From contig NC_062242.1 in NCBI RefSeq assembly GCF_905475465.1, positions 12,489,501-12,553,500 on the forward strand: a stretch of 64,000 nt of DNA, written 5' to 3'. This DNA comes from Pieris napi. Its lineage: Eukaryota > Arthropoda > Insecta > Lepidoptera > Pieridae. The first letter of the stretch is position 1; each line of letters opens with the position of its first letter. Made by a program: the position numbers and the translations under genes. The notes below the pieces were generated by a model. The model was not told the DNA's origin. It worked only from the letters and a program-made list of their open reading frames with translations, and ran no database searches. This document shows positions 56,701-64,000 of the stretch, in pieces.

Positions 56701-59700
56701 CTTAGCAAGTAGTTTTATTTTAATGTACGATTTAAATTTATTTATTGACAACGCTTGTATCTCACTAGGGATTTTGTTGAAAAAACGTATACAATTGCCT
56801 TGGAAAGAATTACTCGTTTTATGCAGCCTTCTGGTTGGTGCGCTAATTTTGTCTTTATTACGAGTACTCTAATTATGGAAGCTACTATTCTTTTTAAAGA
56901 TATCTATATTTTTCCGCACATACAAAATATTCTCATAAATGTATTGACTTGCCAGAGTCAAAATATGTAATTCCTTAAATTTGCTTCGGACCGACTCCCG
57001 TGGGGACAACCCACAGATCGCTCTTATAGCCCGCTTTTGCACTACAAATATCGATTTAATGTCAGCTGCCCCACAAAATAACACCATATGACATAATACT
57101 ATGAAAATAGCTGAAATAAACAAGCTTTGCTGTGTTCTCATCCGTAAGATCGCGTATCTTTTTTACTGCGAACGCTGCGGAACTTAGCCTATTCGAAAGA
57201 CCTTCTATGTGTCGGCCCCACTGGAGTTTACTATCTAAAGTCATTCCCAAGAACACCGCATTATCAACAAAGTCTATTTCCTCGTCTTTAATTATTATTT
57301 GAGAATGACTACTTTTTACATTTGTAGTTACAAATTTAACACATTTTGTCTTCTTTTCGTTTAACTTAAGATTATTTGTATTAAACCAGTGAACTACACT
57401 GGAGATGGCACTGTTTACGTTATCAAGTGATGGATTTTGTCGTTTCACTTTAAATAAAAGCGAAGTGTTATCAGCAAACAGTACCATCTCGTGAAGCTCC
57501 TTTACAAGAAATGGCAGGTCATTTATATAGACGAGGAATAAGAAGGGACCAAGTATGGAGCCTTGCGGTACTCCCATAGTAACTGAGGATCCCTGTGATA
57601 TAGCTCTCGAAAATTTATAATACATTTTTGGAAAAAAATGCACACACACAAACTCCAATATTTTCCAATTCAATATCACATACATACATGTCAAACTGAA
57701 TGCCCCTCCTTTTTGAAACCAGTCAAAAAATTACGTATTAGATATGTAGGCAATGATTTCTTTTTTACCTAAACAGACTGACAACGGAACTTACAGTTCT
57801 ATATTAAGGATAAATGTCATCATGAAAAAACATATATGTATGTAAAAACGATGCAACTCTAGTAGTATTTCTGTTTTAGATTTATATCTAAAAGTATAGG
57901 TTCATAATTTATCACTCTTGAGTACGGCTGCGAGGTTCTTAAAAGTAATTAAGTCCGTATAGAGATAAATTAGTAATTTAAAATTACCTGTGTACAATTT
58001 CCAGGGTGTAAAACCGTGACGTCAGGTGGTGGTACGGCCATTTTGTCGAACCTCTGCCGTCTTAGTGTACCGCCCGTTGATTGACGGTCTAGGGCTATAA
58101 AAAAATGGATTTAAATCAAAATCTATACAGTTTTTTTACTGTGTATTGCTATGGTTGCCGTGATAACAGACTATCTACAGTCCACGTTTTATAATAAGGC
58201 TGTTCCAGTTAGACGTGCAGTTTTAAGATTTTTTCAACCCATAATAATTATTGTTTCTTCTTGGAATCGAACCATCCCTACTAATAACCTAATAGCGATC
58301 ATGATTTTATTATCTACTATATAAAAATAAGTCGGGTTTTCCTTCCTGACGCTATAACTCCAGAACTCACGAACCGATTTCCACGGTTTTGCATTCGTTG
58401 GAAAGGTTTCGGGCTCCGTGAGGTTTATAGCAAAGAAAATTCAGGAAAAATTCAACAGAAAAGCGGGATCACCAAACGAAATGTTACATAAAACGAAGCC
58501 ATCTGGTGGCGAAACGGAGTTCGCCGAGTTTGCTAGTTTTATATAACATAACATCAGTGGCACTACAGTCTTTTTAGGCCTGGGCCTAAAAAGACTGTAG
58601 TGCCTATTCTGAATCTGTTACATTTGTCAATCTAATAGGCAAGTGGTTGATCAGCCTCCTGGGCCAGACACACGCCGTCGACTGTTTGGGTCTAAGGCAA
58701 GCCGGTTTCCTCACGATGTTTTCCATCACAGTGAGAGTAAATGTAAATACGCACATAGAAAGAAAATACTTAACCTATACAATTATACATATAATTACCA
58801 CATCAAAACATCTTTAGTCACTACTCACTAGTGAGTATTTCATTCTTATTTGAGTTAACAATTGAAATCAATTAGAGTTGTATGTGTATATAGATATGAT
58901 ATATGTATATCACTCACCATCAATGCAGTTGAGGGGCGGCGTGGCGAGATGCGAGGGCGAAGGGACGCCGCCGTTGGACAGAGGCTTGTGCGCGTACTGC
59001 TGCGGCGGAGTCGGCGTACGACCCGACTGCTGCTGTTATGTTAAAGCTTGCACTTAGTTCTTATATATACTTGTGGCTGGGATCGCCCGCAATATATTTT
59101 AGATTATATGAGCTGATAGTGGACATTTAATTTTATACTAGTTCCAATTAAAACAATAATTATTAACAATATTATATTGGCAACAATATTATTTGGATAT
59201 TCTCGTAGATTTTATTAACGTTTTCCCTACAGTATCGTAAAAACGTGTTATTCGTAGACATAGGACATAACATTTATTACTAACAAACACACACACACAC
59301 ACACATAAACACAAAACAATAATAACAATAATCAAAAAGAAAAAAGAGGAATAAGGTAAATTTTAAGTGTGTAATGTGTGTGTGTGTTGTGGTAGAACTA
59401 GCCCTGGCTCAGCATTATACTGTGGAGCAGACGTGTTCCACAGCGCTGGTCAATCTGCTAGAGACTAAAACAGTTAGTTTGCGCCTCAGACGAAAAAAAG
59501 AATGTAATAATAATATATACATTCATTCCTCTTATGTATATATATATACAAATACAATTACTATAGAAACAAAACGATTGATTTTATGTCTGTGTCAACA
59601 AATGACCTATTTTGTGAACTTTAACGTGTCTTAGATATGATTTTATTGGTAAATAAATTAAAAATGTCTAATTATTACGTTAAATATTTACCTGTTGTAA

Positions 59701-62700
59701 ATATTCTCCAATTAAGGGTGGATACGAGAGGTATCTATCGGATGACATGTTGTAGTAGGACCCGTCCAGCGGGGGCATGGGGCTGGGGGCAGGAACGTAG
59801 TTCTGTTTGCCTGTGAAACAAATAACTGAATAGAAACTCTATCAAAGTGGACCCAACAGACGTTGTAATGTACACCCGTCATAAAAAAAGCATCTCATTG
59901 TAAATCTTAAGCTACTCGAGTTAAATTAGAATCACATGCACAGTAGATTTGAACATATAGATTATAAGTCAAACGAAATAAAACAATTTTCTCTTTTCTT
60001 AATAATAATATCTTAAATCAAAATGGCATTCCACGGGTGCTTAGGAACTTTATGAGCTTATATATTATAGTCAAGGTTATACCGTACAGGTAGAAGATCG
60101 TAGCACTTTCTTAAAGGCCGGCTACGCATTTGCAAACTTTATTCTAAGCCTTTGCTTCCTTTCATAAAGCACATAATCGGTGTACATAACATAAATGTTA
60201 CCTGCACTTCTTCCCAAAGTACTATGCCCACTGATGTCCTTATGCCTGTGGGGGTGCGGCAAGGTCCTCGCGTGGTCCCCTTCGTATACCGCGTAGTTGG
60301 GAGGAGGGTAGTCCAGGGGAGGAGGGATCAGACCCTGCTCGTCCATTAGGTAGGCTTCCGTCTGAACAAAGTTGTGTATATTTTCATTATAGTTGATACG
60401 GGATGCGTGACAAATCTCATCTGTTTTGGTTAAGACCATAGGAATTTATGAAAATTTGGCTGGCCTGGACTTTTTTTTAAAATTCTCTCTATACTCTTTT
60501 AACTAAAGTAATCTTTAATCTCTTTCTGTCAGATTGTATCTATGCTGTGATGAAAAGAGACGGGGATGTGAATGTAGGCCTATTATAAATAACCCAAGTA
60601 TTCGATTTAGGGTCCTAAGAAAAGATGGTACAAATTCTTGAAAGGCCAGCAACGCAATTGCAAACCCTCTGGCAATGTGAGTGTCCATGGGTGACGTTAT
60701 CACTTTACATCAGATGAGCCTCCTGCCCATTTGCCTCCTATTACTAAAAAAAAGTTTCTCTAGCAGTTTAAAAGAACAAGTCGATGACAATAACTGTATG
60801 ATGATGAGAATGCTTACCTGATTCAACATATGCCTATTTGGCATAATGGGCACTTCGGGTATAGGAGGGGGCTGACCATCACCATCTTGGGAATACGTCT
60901 CTGACTTCTCCGAGACAGAGCTTAGAGTTTCACCCGTCATCGTGTCGTTGTAGGAGGATGGCGCATACATCTCTATGGTGGCCGACTTTGACGATTGACC
61001 AGCTTGTTCTGAAACCGAATCGTCTATGAAATGTATTTTAAGGGGAGATAGAGTTAGATTGTTTCTCAGGGGGCTTAATACGTTCATGTATTTAGTAGTT
61101 GACTATCTTTTGTTTCAAGGGTTGTTAGATTTTTAAAGGCACGGTGATTGTATAATGTGAGGGAAGTCGTAGATTATTTATTATGTGTAACGCGTTATTT
61201 ATTGCTGTTTAAATGAGGTAAATAGTTCTAACAGTAGAAGACGTATCTTTTCGTAGATTCTTATTATTAACGAAGGAAAAATGCAAAATACTAACTACTT
61301 TAACGTGCTTGTATTGAAAACATTCAAACTAATCATATAACAGTGATTACGAAACTAAATATATCCATATATATATTTAGCTACATTAAGGCCGATTTAC
61401 ATTATCATTAGTGTTTAGGAGAGTGCTTTAGGATAGTACTTTAGTTGAAACATGTAAACGCTACTTGCTTTAGTAAACGCTACGCTTAAGAACTTGCCTT
61501 TCAAGTTGTACTAAAGCACTCTCCTAAACACTAAGATAATGTAAATCGGCCATTATATATGGCATATTTAACCCTATTAAAAAAAATAAGCTCAACTTAA
61601 AAACTTACCTTTTAATCGCCTGGATCGGCGCTTAAAAATAAAGCAAGCTACCAAAGCAGCATTTATCAAAACCAAAACTACTCCGGTGATCGAAACATAA
61701 ACTACTACGGATTTCGACACGTCAGCTGTTTCTACAAACTCAGTGGACACTACGTTCAATTCGCCTACTTCGGACGAAGCTAGAAATAACAAAAAAAAAA
61801 AAATTAAAAAGTGCGGTCTGGGTAAGAACAAAGCTGTCATGCTATATTTGTGAATATTCATTATTTAATTTTCGAACTATCACAAATATTAGCTTTTGAA
61901 TGCCGAACAAACAGCGTTTCCAACGATTTTTCGTCATTCATAAGTTGAGTACATATATCTAAGGGTGTGCTACTAGGACAACAAAAACAACATGAAAGTC
62001 ATCCAGCGCAAACCTCGTATCCTCTTATTGGTCCGTCTGTGCAGACAGAAGCCAACCAGAAGTACATTCAGCAAAATAAGTGCAGTGCCAACGATTGTAC
62101 CGGTGATAATAAATACACCTGGCACGTGATATGAGTTGTATTCTTCTGAGCTCGATTGTACCGACGACGGAATTATGTCTATAGATAAATTGTCCATCAA
62201 TTTTTTTTAAATATATGTGTCCAAGTGGTTATATTTGTTAAATCATATGTAGTTGGACATTTATTTGAAATCTATAAGATTCTAAGGCGTGAAACAAATT
62301 TTAAAATTTTAAATGCACATGTGGCAGATCTACACCTGTTACTAAATATTAGTGGATATATTAAAGACAACAGAGCAGTGTTGGCCTAGTGGCTTCAGCG
62401 TGCAACTCTCATCCCTGAGGTCATAGGTTCGATCCCCGGCTGTGGATCCATTGGACTTTCTTTCTATAACATTTAACATTCGCTCGAACGGTGAAGGAAA
62501 ACATCGTGAGGAAACCGACATGTCTTAGACCCAAAAAGTCGACGGCGTGTGTCAGGCACTGGAGGCTGATTGAAAAATGATCATGAAACAGATTCAGAAA
62601 TCAGAGGCCCAGACCTAGAGGTTGAAACGCCACTGATTATTATAATTATTAAAGACAGCAAGAAACATTAGTAAGCTGTGAAAATCTTGAATTTAAATTG

Positions 62701-63835
62701 TGAGAAGTACTTACTCAAAGTAGTAGCTTTTGTATCATCAGGCCTGTACTTGCTCTGGCCTATTTTATTAATGGACATCACGGAGAAGACGTAATCGGTG
62801 TGTCGTTCGAGGTTGTGAATTGTGAATGAAGTCGCGTTACGTGGCAGCACATCTTCGTATCGATATGTTTCGTCGTAGATTTTTCTGTAAAATGTATTTA
62901 ATTAAGACATTTAACTATGTATAATGGGAGATACCGCTTGGTACAATGGTTTAAGTGATTTCCCGCCAGTTTGTTTTTCGAAGTGGTCTAGACCCACTAC
63001 CGTATAATTAATTGCGTATTCTTTTCTCCAACTTGTCTGGTCCATGAGGAAGTTGTTTGGACCTCATACTCCCTAGTAACCCGAGAATTTCACACATTCA
63101 ATACGGTATAATAAATAAATTATTTTTCGTTACAAGTATCAGACCTATTCAGTTGGATTATCTCCTGTTATCCAATTTAGATTTTAGCTAAAAACTTATG
63201 ATTATATAGTTTGAACAACAACTTTTAATAGCAATTTAAGTGACAAGTTTTAAAAGCTTAAATATTTCTGCAGGGCTCAAGAATTAAGTTAGTATGCCTC
63301 AGGAATAATTTAATGTCAGCCTGTATAAATGGCCAACATAACGCCACCCTGTATACAAAATTAGAGACTTTATTACAGTCATTTGTCATCTGGGTAAAGT
63401 AGGTAAATTTGTATTTAAATAAATATGTTTTAGAGCCGTTTAGCAAAATTGCTTTTCTTTTGTTTCGTTACGCTAATATTTCAAAGTTGTTCGCCGTTCT
63501 AATTACATCTAAAATTCCTAGACTTATTAGATTTAATAGCGAACTTTTAATTGTATATAACGACAGAACCAACATAATCTAATCTAGATCCGTAGGAAAA
63601 AATTACTAGACGGAATTAATGTTTTTGCCATTTCAAGAATATTTTATTAAGATCACTTTTTGGAAATCACAGAATAATTTTTAGGGATTTTAGTGTTAAA
63701 GTATATAAATATTAAAGTTTTATTACCGGTATCGAACCCTGTACCACGAGTATAGACCGCCATCAAATCCGGGAACCCACTCGAGAGACACCGAGTTGTG
63801 TGTCACATTTGTGACAACCACTGATGTTACAGGAT
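53527..63835 (-). CDS. sns: nephrin-family adhesion receptor (sns/hibris-like), 3' part, 9 coding exons per transcript
   Basis: Single-pass Ig-superfamily receptor. Drosophila relatives Sns and Hibris act on the surface of fusion-competent myoblasts and nephrocytes by binding Kirre/Roughest. Coding exons in transcript order: 63727..63835, 62715..62884, then either 62014..62178 or 61609..61779, 60818..61023, 60202..60361, 59692..59810, 58918..59032, 57988..58094, 53527..53772. All joins use GT-AG and phases agree, giving 467 residues (465 with the other transmembrane exon) plus stop. Seen: one fibronectin III domain, transmembrane helix, basic stop-transfer, and a tail rich in proline and tyrosine. 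The Ig domains lie off the right edge. The long tail fits Sns better than Hibris, but one lepidopteran gene may stand for both. Transcription runs right to left. Confidence 0.88.
54690..54930 (+). pseudogene. LINE C-terminal relic in sns intron
   Basis: Plus-strand frame TNYCKKSIKNQGVRLFNKLP, SKISVFNQFKRALKILIRMC, LVD and stop. The G(V/I)--(F/Y)NKLP--I-----N-FK--LK--L motif is the C-terminus of jockey-like LINEs. The element is opposite in orientation to the host gene. Confidence 0.65.
55385..55445 (-). repeat. possible tRNA-derived relic
   Basis: The minus strand reads GTTGGCTTGTTCGATGCGTC, then CTAGGTTCGAGTCGCAGATA. GGTTCGAGTC is a good B box and TTGGCTTGTTCGA is a weak A box, with spacing close to a tRNA. 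It is too degenerate for a functional tRNA gene. Confidence 0.4.
55926..57760 (-). mobile_element. 5'-truncated jockey-like LINE in sns last intron
   Basis: In the same orientation as the host gene. The frame contains the reverse transcriptase core: GVPQGSILGPFLFLVYINDL, then LFADNTSLLF, LNEKKTKCVKF, FLGMTLDSKLQWGRH, LSSAAFAVKKIRDL and FHSIMSYGVILWG. After a frameshift near 57070 it continues with FVVQKRAIRAICGLSPRES to a degraded C-terminus near 56650. A 3'UTR of about 700 bp follows, with the AGAGTGGCGGAGATTTTAT block, ending AATAAATGATTTTTGAATTTGA. The catalytic YADD motif is FADN here, so the enzyme would be inactive even without the frameshift. Confidence 0.9.
57062..57694 (-). pseudogene. 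LINE reverse transcriptase fragment (FADN active site)
   Basis: 210-codon open frame within the LINE above, from the thumb side of the palm domain to the ILWG block. The GVPQGS motif lies at about residues 41-46 and the YADD-equivalent FADN at about 72-75; the second catalytic aspartate is replaced by asparagine. No endonuclease or ORF1 is present. The start methionine has no meaning here because the element is 5'-truncated. Confidence 0.85.
57988..58094 (-). CDS. sns: nephrin-like gene, tail exon
   Basis: Acceptor TTTATAG at 58101-58095, donor CAG|GTAATT; phase 1 in, phase 0 out. Encodes ALDRQSTGGTLRRQRFDKMA followed by VPPPDVTVLHPGNCTQ. The basic LRRQRFDK segment could be a membrane-proximal or adaptor-binding patch; no catalytic domain is present. 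Confidence 0.88.
58316..58545 (-). repeat. dispersed repeat, inverted partner at 22.5 kb
   Basis: Reverse-orientation copy of 22515-22765, complete at its TATATAAAAATAAGTCGGG end. It ends beside the SINE at 58553. Confidence 0.75.
58553..58768 (-). mobile_element. SINE with 22-bp foldback, 5' truncated
   Basis: 3' two-thirds of the main SINE (CTAATAGGCAAGTGGTTGAT, GACACACGCCGTCGACTG, GGTTTCCTCACGATG). At its 3' end the expected GGGCCTCAGATTTC block is replaced by an inverted copy of the adjoining sequence (arms 58559-58580 and 58583-58604). Confidence 0.88.
58918..59032 (-). CDS. sns: nephrin-like gene, tail exon with triple-CAG acceptor
   Basis: Donor GATG|GTGAGT. Encodes QQSGRTPTPPQQYAHKPLSN then GGVPSPSHLATPPLNCID, a proline-rich segment with several PxxP cores (possible SH3 ligands). 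The acceptor is CAGCAGCAG, so splicing could start at 59032, 59029 or 59026 and remove 0, 1 or 2 glutamines without changing frame. I use the first AG; the polypyrimidine tract upstream is weak. Locally GC-rich compared with its surroundings. Confidence 0.85.
59270..59350. repeat. (CA)n microsatellite with shared flank
   Basis: CA array at about 59286-59304 followed by ATAAACACAAAACAATAA and CAATAATCAAAAAG, the same order as at 16339-16410. A (TG)n run lies at 59376-59386. Confidence 0.7.
59692..59810 (-). CDS. sns: nephrin-like gene, tail exon with YYNM motif
   Basis: Acceptor TTTCACAG, donor CAG|GTAAAT; phase 1 in, phase 0 out. Encodes GKQNYVPAPSPMPPLDGSYY followed by NMSSDRYLSYPPLIGEYLQQ. 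YYNM fits both YxxM (PI3-kinase p85 SH2) and YxN (Grb2 SH2) patterns. Other tyrosines with nearby prolines could serve as adaptor sites. These roles are inferred from motif shape only. Confidence 0.88.
60090..60135 (+). mobile_element. short LINE tail fragment in sns intron
   Basis: CACTTTCTTAAAGGCCGGCT followed by ACGCATTTGCAAAC matches the R1/jockey-like tail. Confidence 0.5.
60202..60361 (-). CDS. sns: nephrin-like gene, tail exon with PPxY motif
   Basis: Acceptor TTTGTTCAG, donor GCAG|GTAACA; phase 0 in, phase 1 out. Encodes TEAYLMDEQGLIPPPLDYPP followed by PNYAVYEGDHARTLPHPHRH and KDISGHSTLGRSA. PPPNY is a PPxY WW-domain ligand; a His/Pro-rich stretch follows. Confidence 0.9.
60590..60755 (+). 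mobile_element. R1/jockey-like LINE tail in sns intron
   Basis: GATTTAGGGTCCTAAGAAAA, AAATTCTTGAAAGGCCAGCA, CCCTCTGGCAATGTGAGTGT and ATCAGATGAGCCTCCTGCCC match the family in order. Opposite in orientation to the host gene. Confidence 0.8.
60818..61023 (-). CDS. sns: nephrin-like gene, first shared cytoplasmic exon
   Basis: Acceptor TTTCATAG, donor CAG|GTAAGC; phase 1 in, phase 0 out. Encodes DDSVSEQAGQSSKSATIEMY, then APSSYNDTMTGETLSSVSEK, SETYSQDGDGQPPPIPEVPI and MPNRHMLNQ. The SATIEMYAPSSYNDTMTGE stretch is the part of the tail that I find most characteristic of insect Sns proteins. It ends in a proline-rich PPPIPEVP. It receives either transmembrane exon in the same phase. Confidence 0.92.
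61390..61551. mobile_element. 162-bp MITE with about 41-bp inverted ends in sns intron
   Basis: The left end GGCCGATTTACATTATC, continuing to GTGTTTAGGAGAGTGCTTTA, is repeated in inverse at the right end (61510-61551), with one 1-nt indel. The loop is about 80 bp. Flanks are ATTAA on the left and ATTAT on the right, so the target duplication is not certain. It has no coding capacity; the superfamily is unresolved. Confidence 0.85.
61609..61779 (-). CDS. sns: nephrin-like gene, alternative transmembrane exon B
   Basis: Acceptor GTTATTTCTAG after a long pyrimidine tract; consensus donor AAAG|GTAAGT; phase 1 in and out. Encodes TSSEVGELNVVSTEFVETAD linker, then a hydrophobic helix starting VVVYVSITGVVLVLINAALV, ACFIF, and KRRSRRLK as stop-transfer. 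A cysteine sits at the inner membrane face. The strong splice sites suggest this is the default exon. It is paralogous to 62014..62178 (shared L-L-N--LV------RR--R pattern). Confidence 0.88.
62014..62178 (-). CDS. sns: nephrin-like gene, alternative transmembrane exon A
   Basis: Acceptor ATTTATCTATAG with a weak pyrimidine tract; non-consensus donor CGAG|GTTTGC; phase 1 in and out, exactly as exon B. Encodes linker NIIPSSVQSSSEEYNSYHVP, then helix GVFIITGTIVGTALILLNVL, LVGFCL, and HRRTNKRIR. The helix contains a GxxxG (GTIVG) that exon B lacks. The intron between the two exons is 234 bp. Both cannot sensibly be used together because two transmembrane helices would put the tail outside the cell. 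Confidence 0.82.
62370..62646 (+). mobile_element. full-length SINE in sns intron, 11-bp target duplication
   Basis: Best-preserved promoter copy: A box TGGCCTAGTGG at 62382-62392 and B box GGTTCGATCCC at 62426-62436. It is flanked by TATTAAAGACA at 62359-62369 and 62647-62657. It lies antisense to the host gene, between the fibronectin exon and the transmembrane exons. A short deletion removes part of the CACCTACTTGCC block. Confidence 0.95.
62715..62884 (-). CDS. sns: nephrin-like gene, fibronectin III exon 2
   Basis: Acceptor TTTTACAG, consensus donor TTGA|GTAAGT; phase 2 in, phase 1 out. Encodes KIYDETYRYEDVLPRNATSF, then TIHNLERHTDYVFSVMSINK and IGQSKYRPDDTKATTL. It supplies the later strands of the fibronectin III fold, with the L--HTDY-F-V---N--G-S motif. 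NAT is a possible N-glycosylation site. The domain ends just before the transmembrane exon, as in nephrin. Confidence 0.92.
62885..63726. other. sns intron, nothing recognised
   Basis: 842-bp intron. A GC-richer patch at 62925-63080 has no similarity I recognise. Short frames here are chance. Confidence 0.5.
63727..63835 (-). CDS. sns: nephrin-like gene, fibronectin III exon 1
   Basis: Acceptor TTTTGGCAG, donor ACCG|GTAATA; phase 1 in, phase 2 out. Encodes DPVTSVVVTNVTHNSVSLEW, then VPGFDGGLYSWYRVRYR. P-------T--SV-L-W-PG-DGG----Y-VRYR is the start of the membrane-proximal fibronectin III domain of nephrin-family receptors. NVT is a possible N-glycosylation site. Upstream Ig exons lie outside the window. 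Confidence 0.92.
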
Positions 63836-64000
63836 CTGCCAAAATACAATTAAGTCATGCTTTAATTTTTGAATAATAATTTACACCTTCCCTTACCATT
63901 CATAGAAAAATACTAGAGGGAATCTCTACCAAGTTACAAGTTTTCATGGTTCGATCTATACTAAAATTTATCACAATCTATTGAGCCTTAAACTAAGAGC
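63836..64000. other. sns intron at window edge
   Basis: Intronic sequence upstream of the first fibronectin exon; no exon recognised before the window ends. Confidence 0.5.

Noticed and set aside
58862..59044. Plus-strand frame rich in arginine and leucine
   Set aside because: It is the antisense shadow of the GC-rich receptor tail exon at 58918-59032.
61592..61861. Reading 61592-61861 as a stand-alone small secreted or membrane protein starting at the upstream Met
   Set aside because: The upstream part is an intronic pyrimidine tract; splice sites and phase show it is an internal exon of the receptor.

Overview
This window is nuclear DNA from an insect, very probably a butterfly or moth. 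It is AT-rich and lacks bacterial-style gene packing. It carries one multi-exon gene and dozens of broken transposable elements of kinds common in Lepidoptera: a tRNA-derived SINE with clear A and B boxes, 5'-truncated LINE tails, mariner relics, PIF/Harbinger and pogo-like DNA elements, and microsatellites with shared flanks. The species cannot be fixed from the sequence alone.

The only host gene I can support is the 3' part of a nephrin-family cell adhesion receptor (Drosophila sticks-and-stones/hibris type) on the minus strand, from 63835 down to the stop codon at 53527. Its amino-terminal Ig domains lie beyond the right edge. In transcript order the window holds the fibronectin type III domain (two exons), two tandem alternative transmembrane exons, and six exons for a cytoplasmic tail of about 326 residues ending in ...THVV. 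All splice phases agree, giving 467 or 465 residues depending on the transmembrane exon used. The two transmembrane exons (62014..62178 and 61609..61779) are paralogous, have the same phases at both ends, and look mutually exclusive. This is the most interesting observation in the window.

The introns of this gene contain a full-length SINE with an 11-bp target-site duplication, a 162-bp MITE with about 41-bp inverted ends, a truncated LINE, other LINE tails, and a SINE with a perfect 22-bp foldback.

Downstream of the gene, about 49.2-53.5 kb is almost free of recognisable repeats and probably includes its 3'UTR. From 1 to 49.2 kb I find no host gene. That stretch is a graveyard of SINE copies on both strands, LINE 3' ends from at least four families (RTE-like, jockey-like with a TTGAGT-type tail, an R1/jockey-like family ending in a conserved 3'UTR, and an RNase H-bearing family), mariner fragments at 1-190 and 8.8-9.1 kb, a tandem pair of PIF/Harbinger derivatives at 16.57-18.05 kb sharing one TAA target site, and a LINE inserted into a hexanucleotide microsatellite at 15.3-16.3 kb. 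Several elements carry long perfect foldbacks that suggest template switching. Most open reading frames here are chance frames or TE relics.
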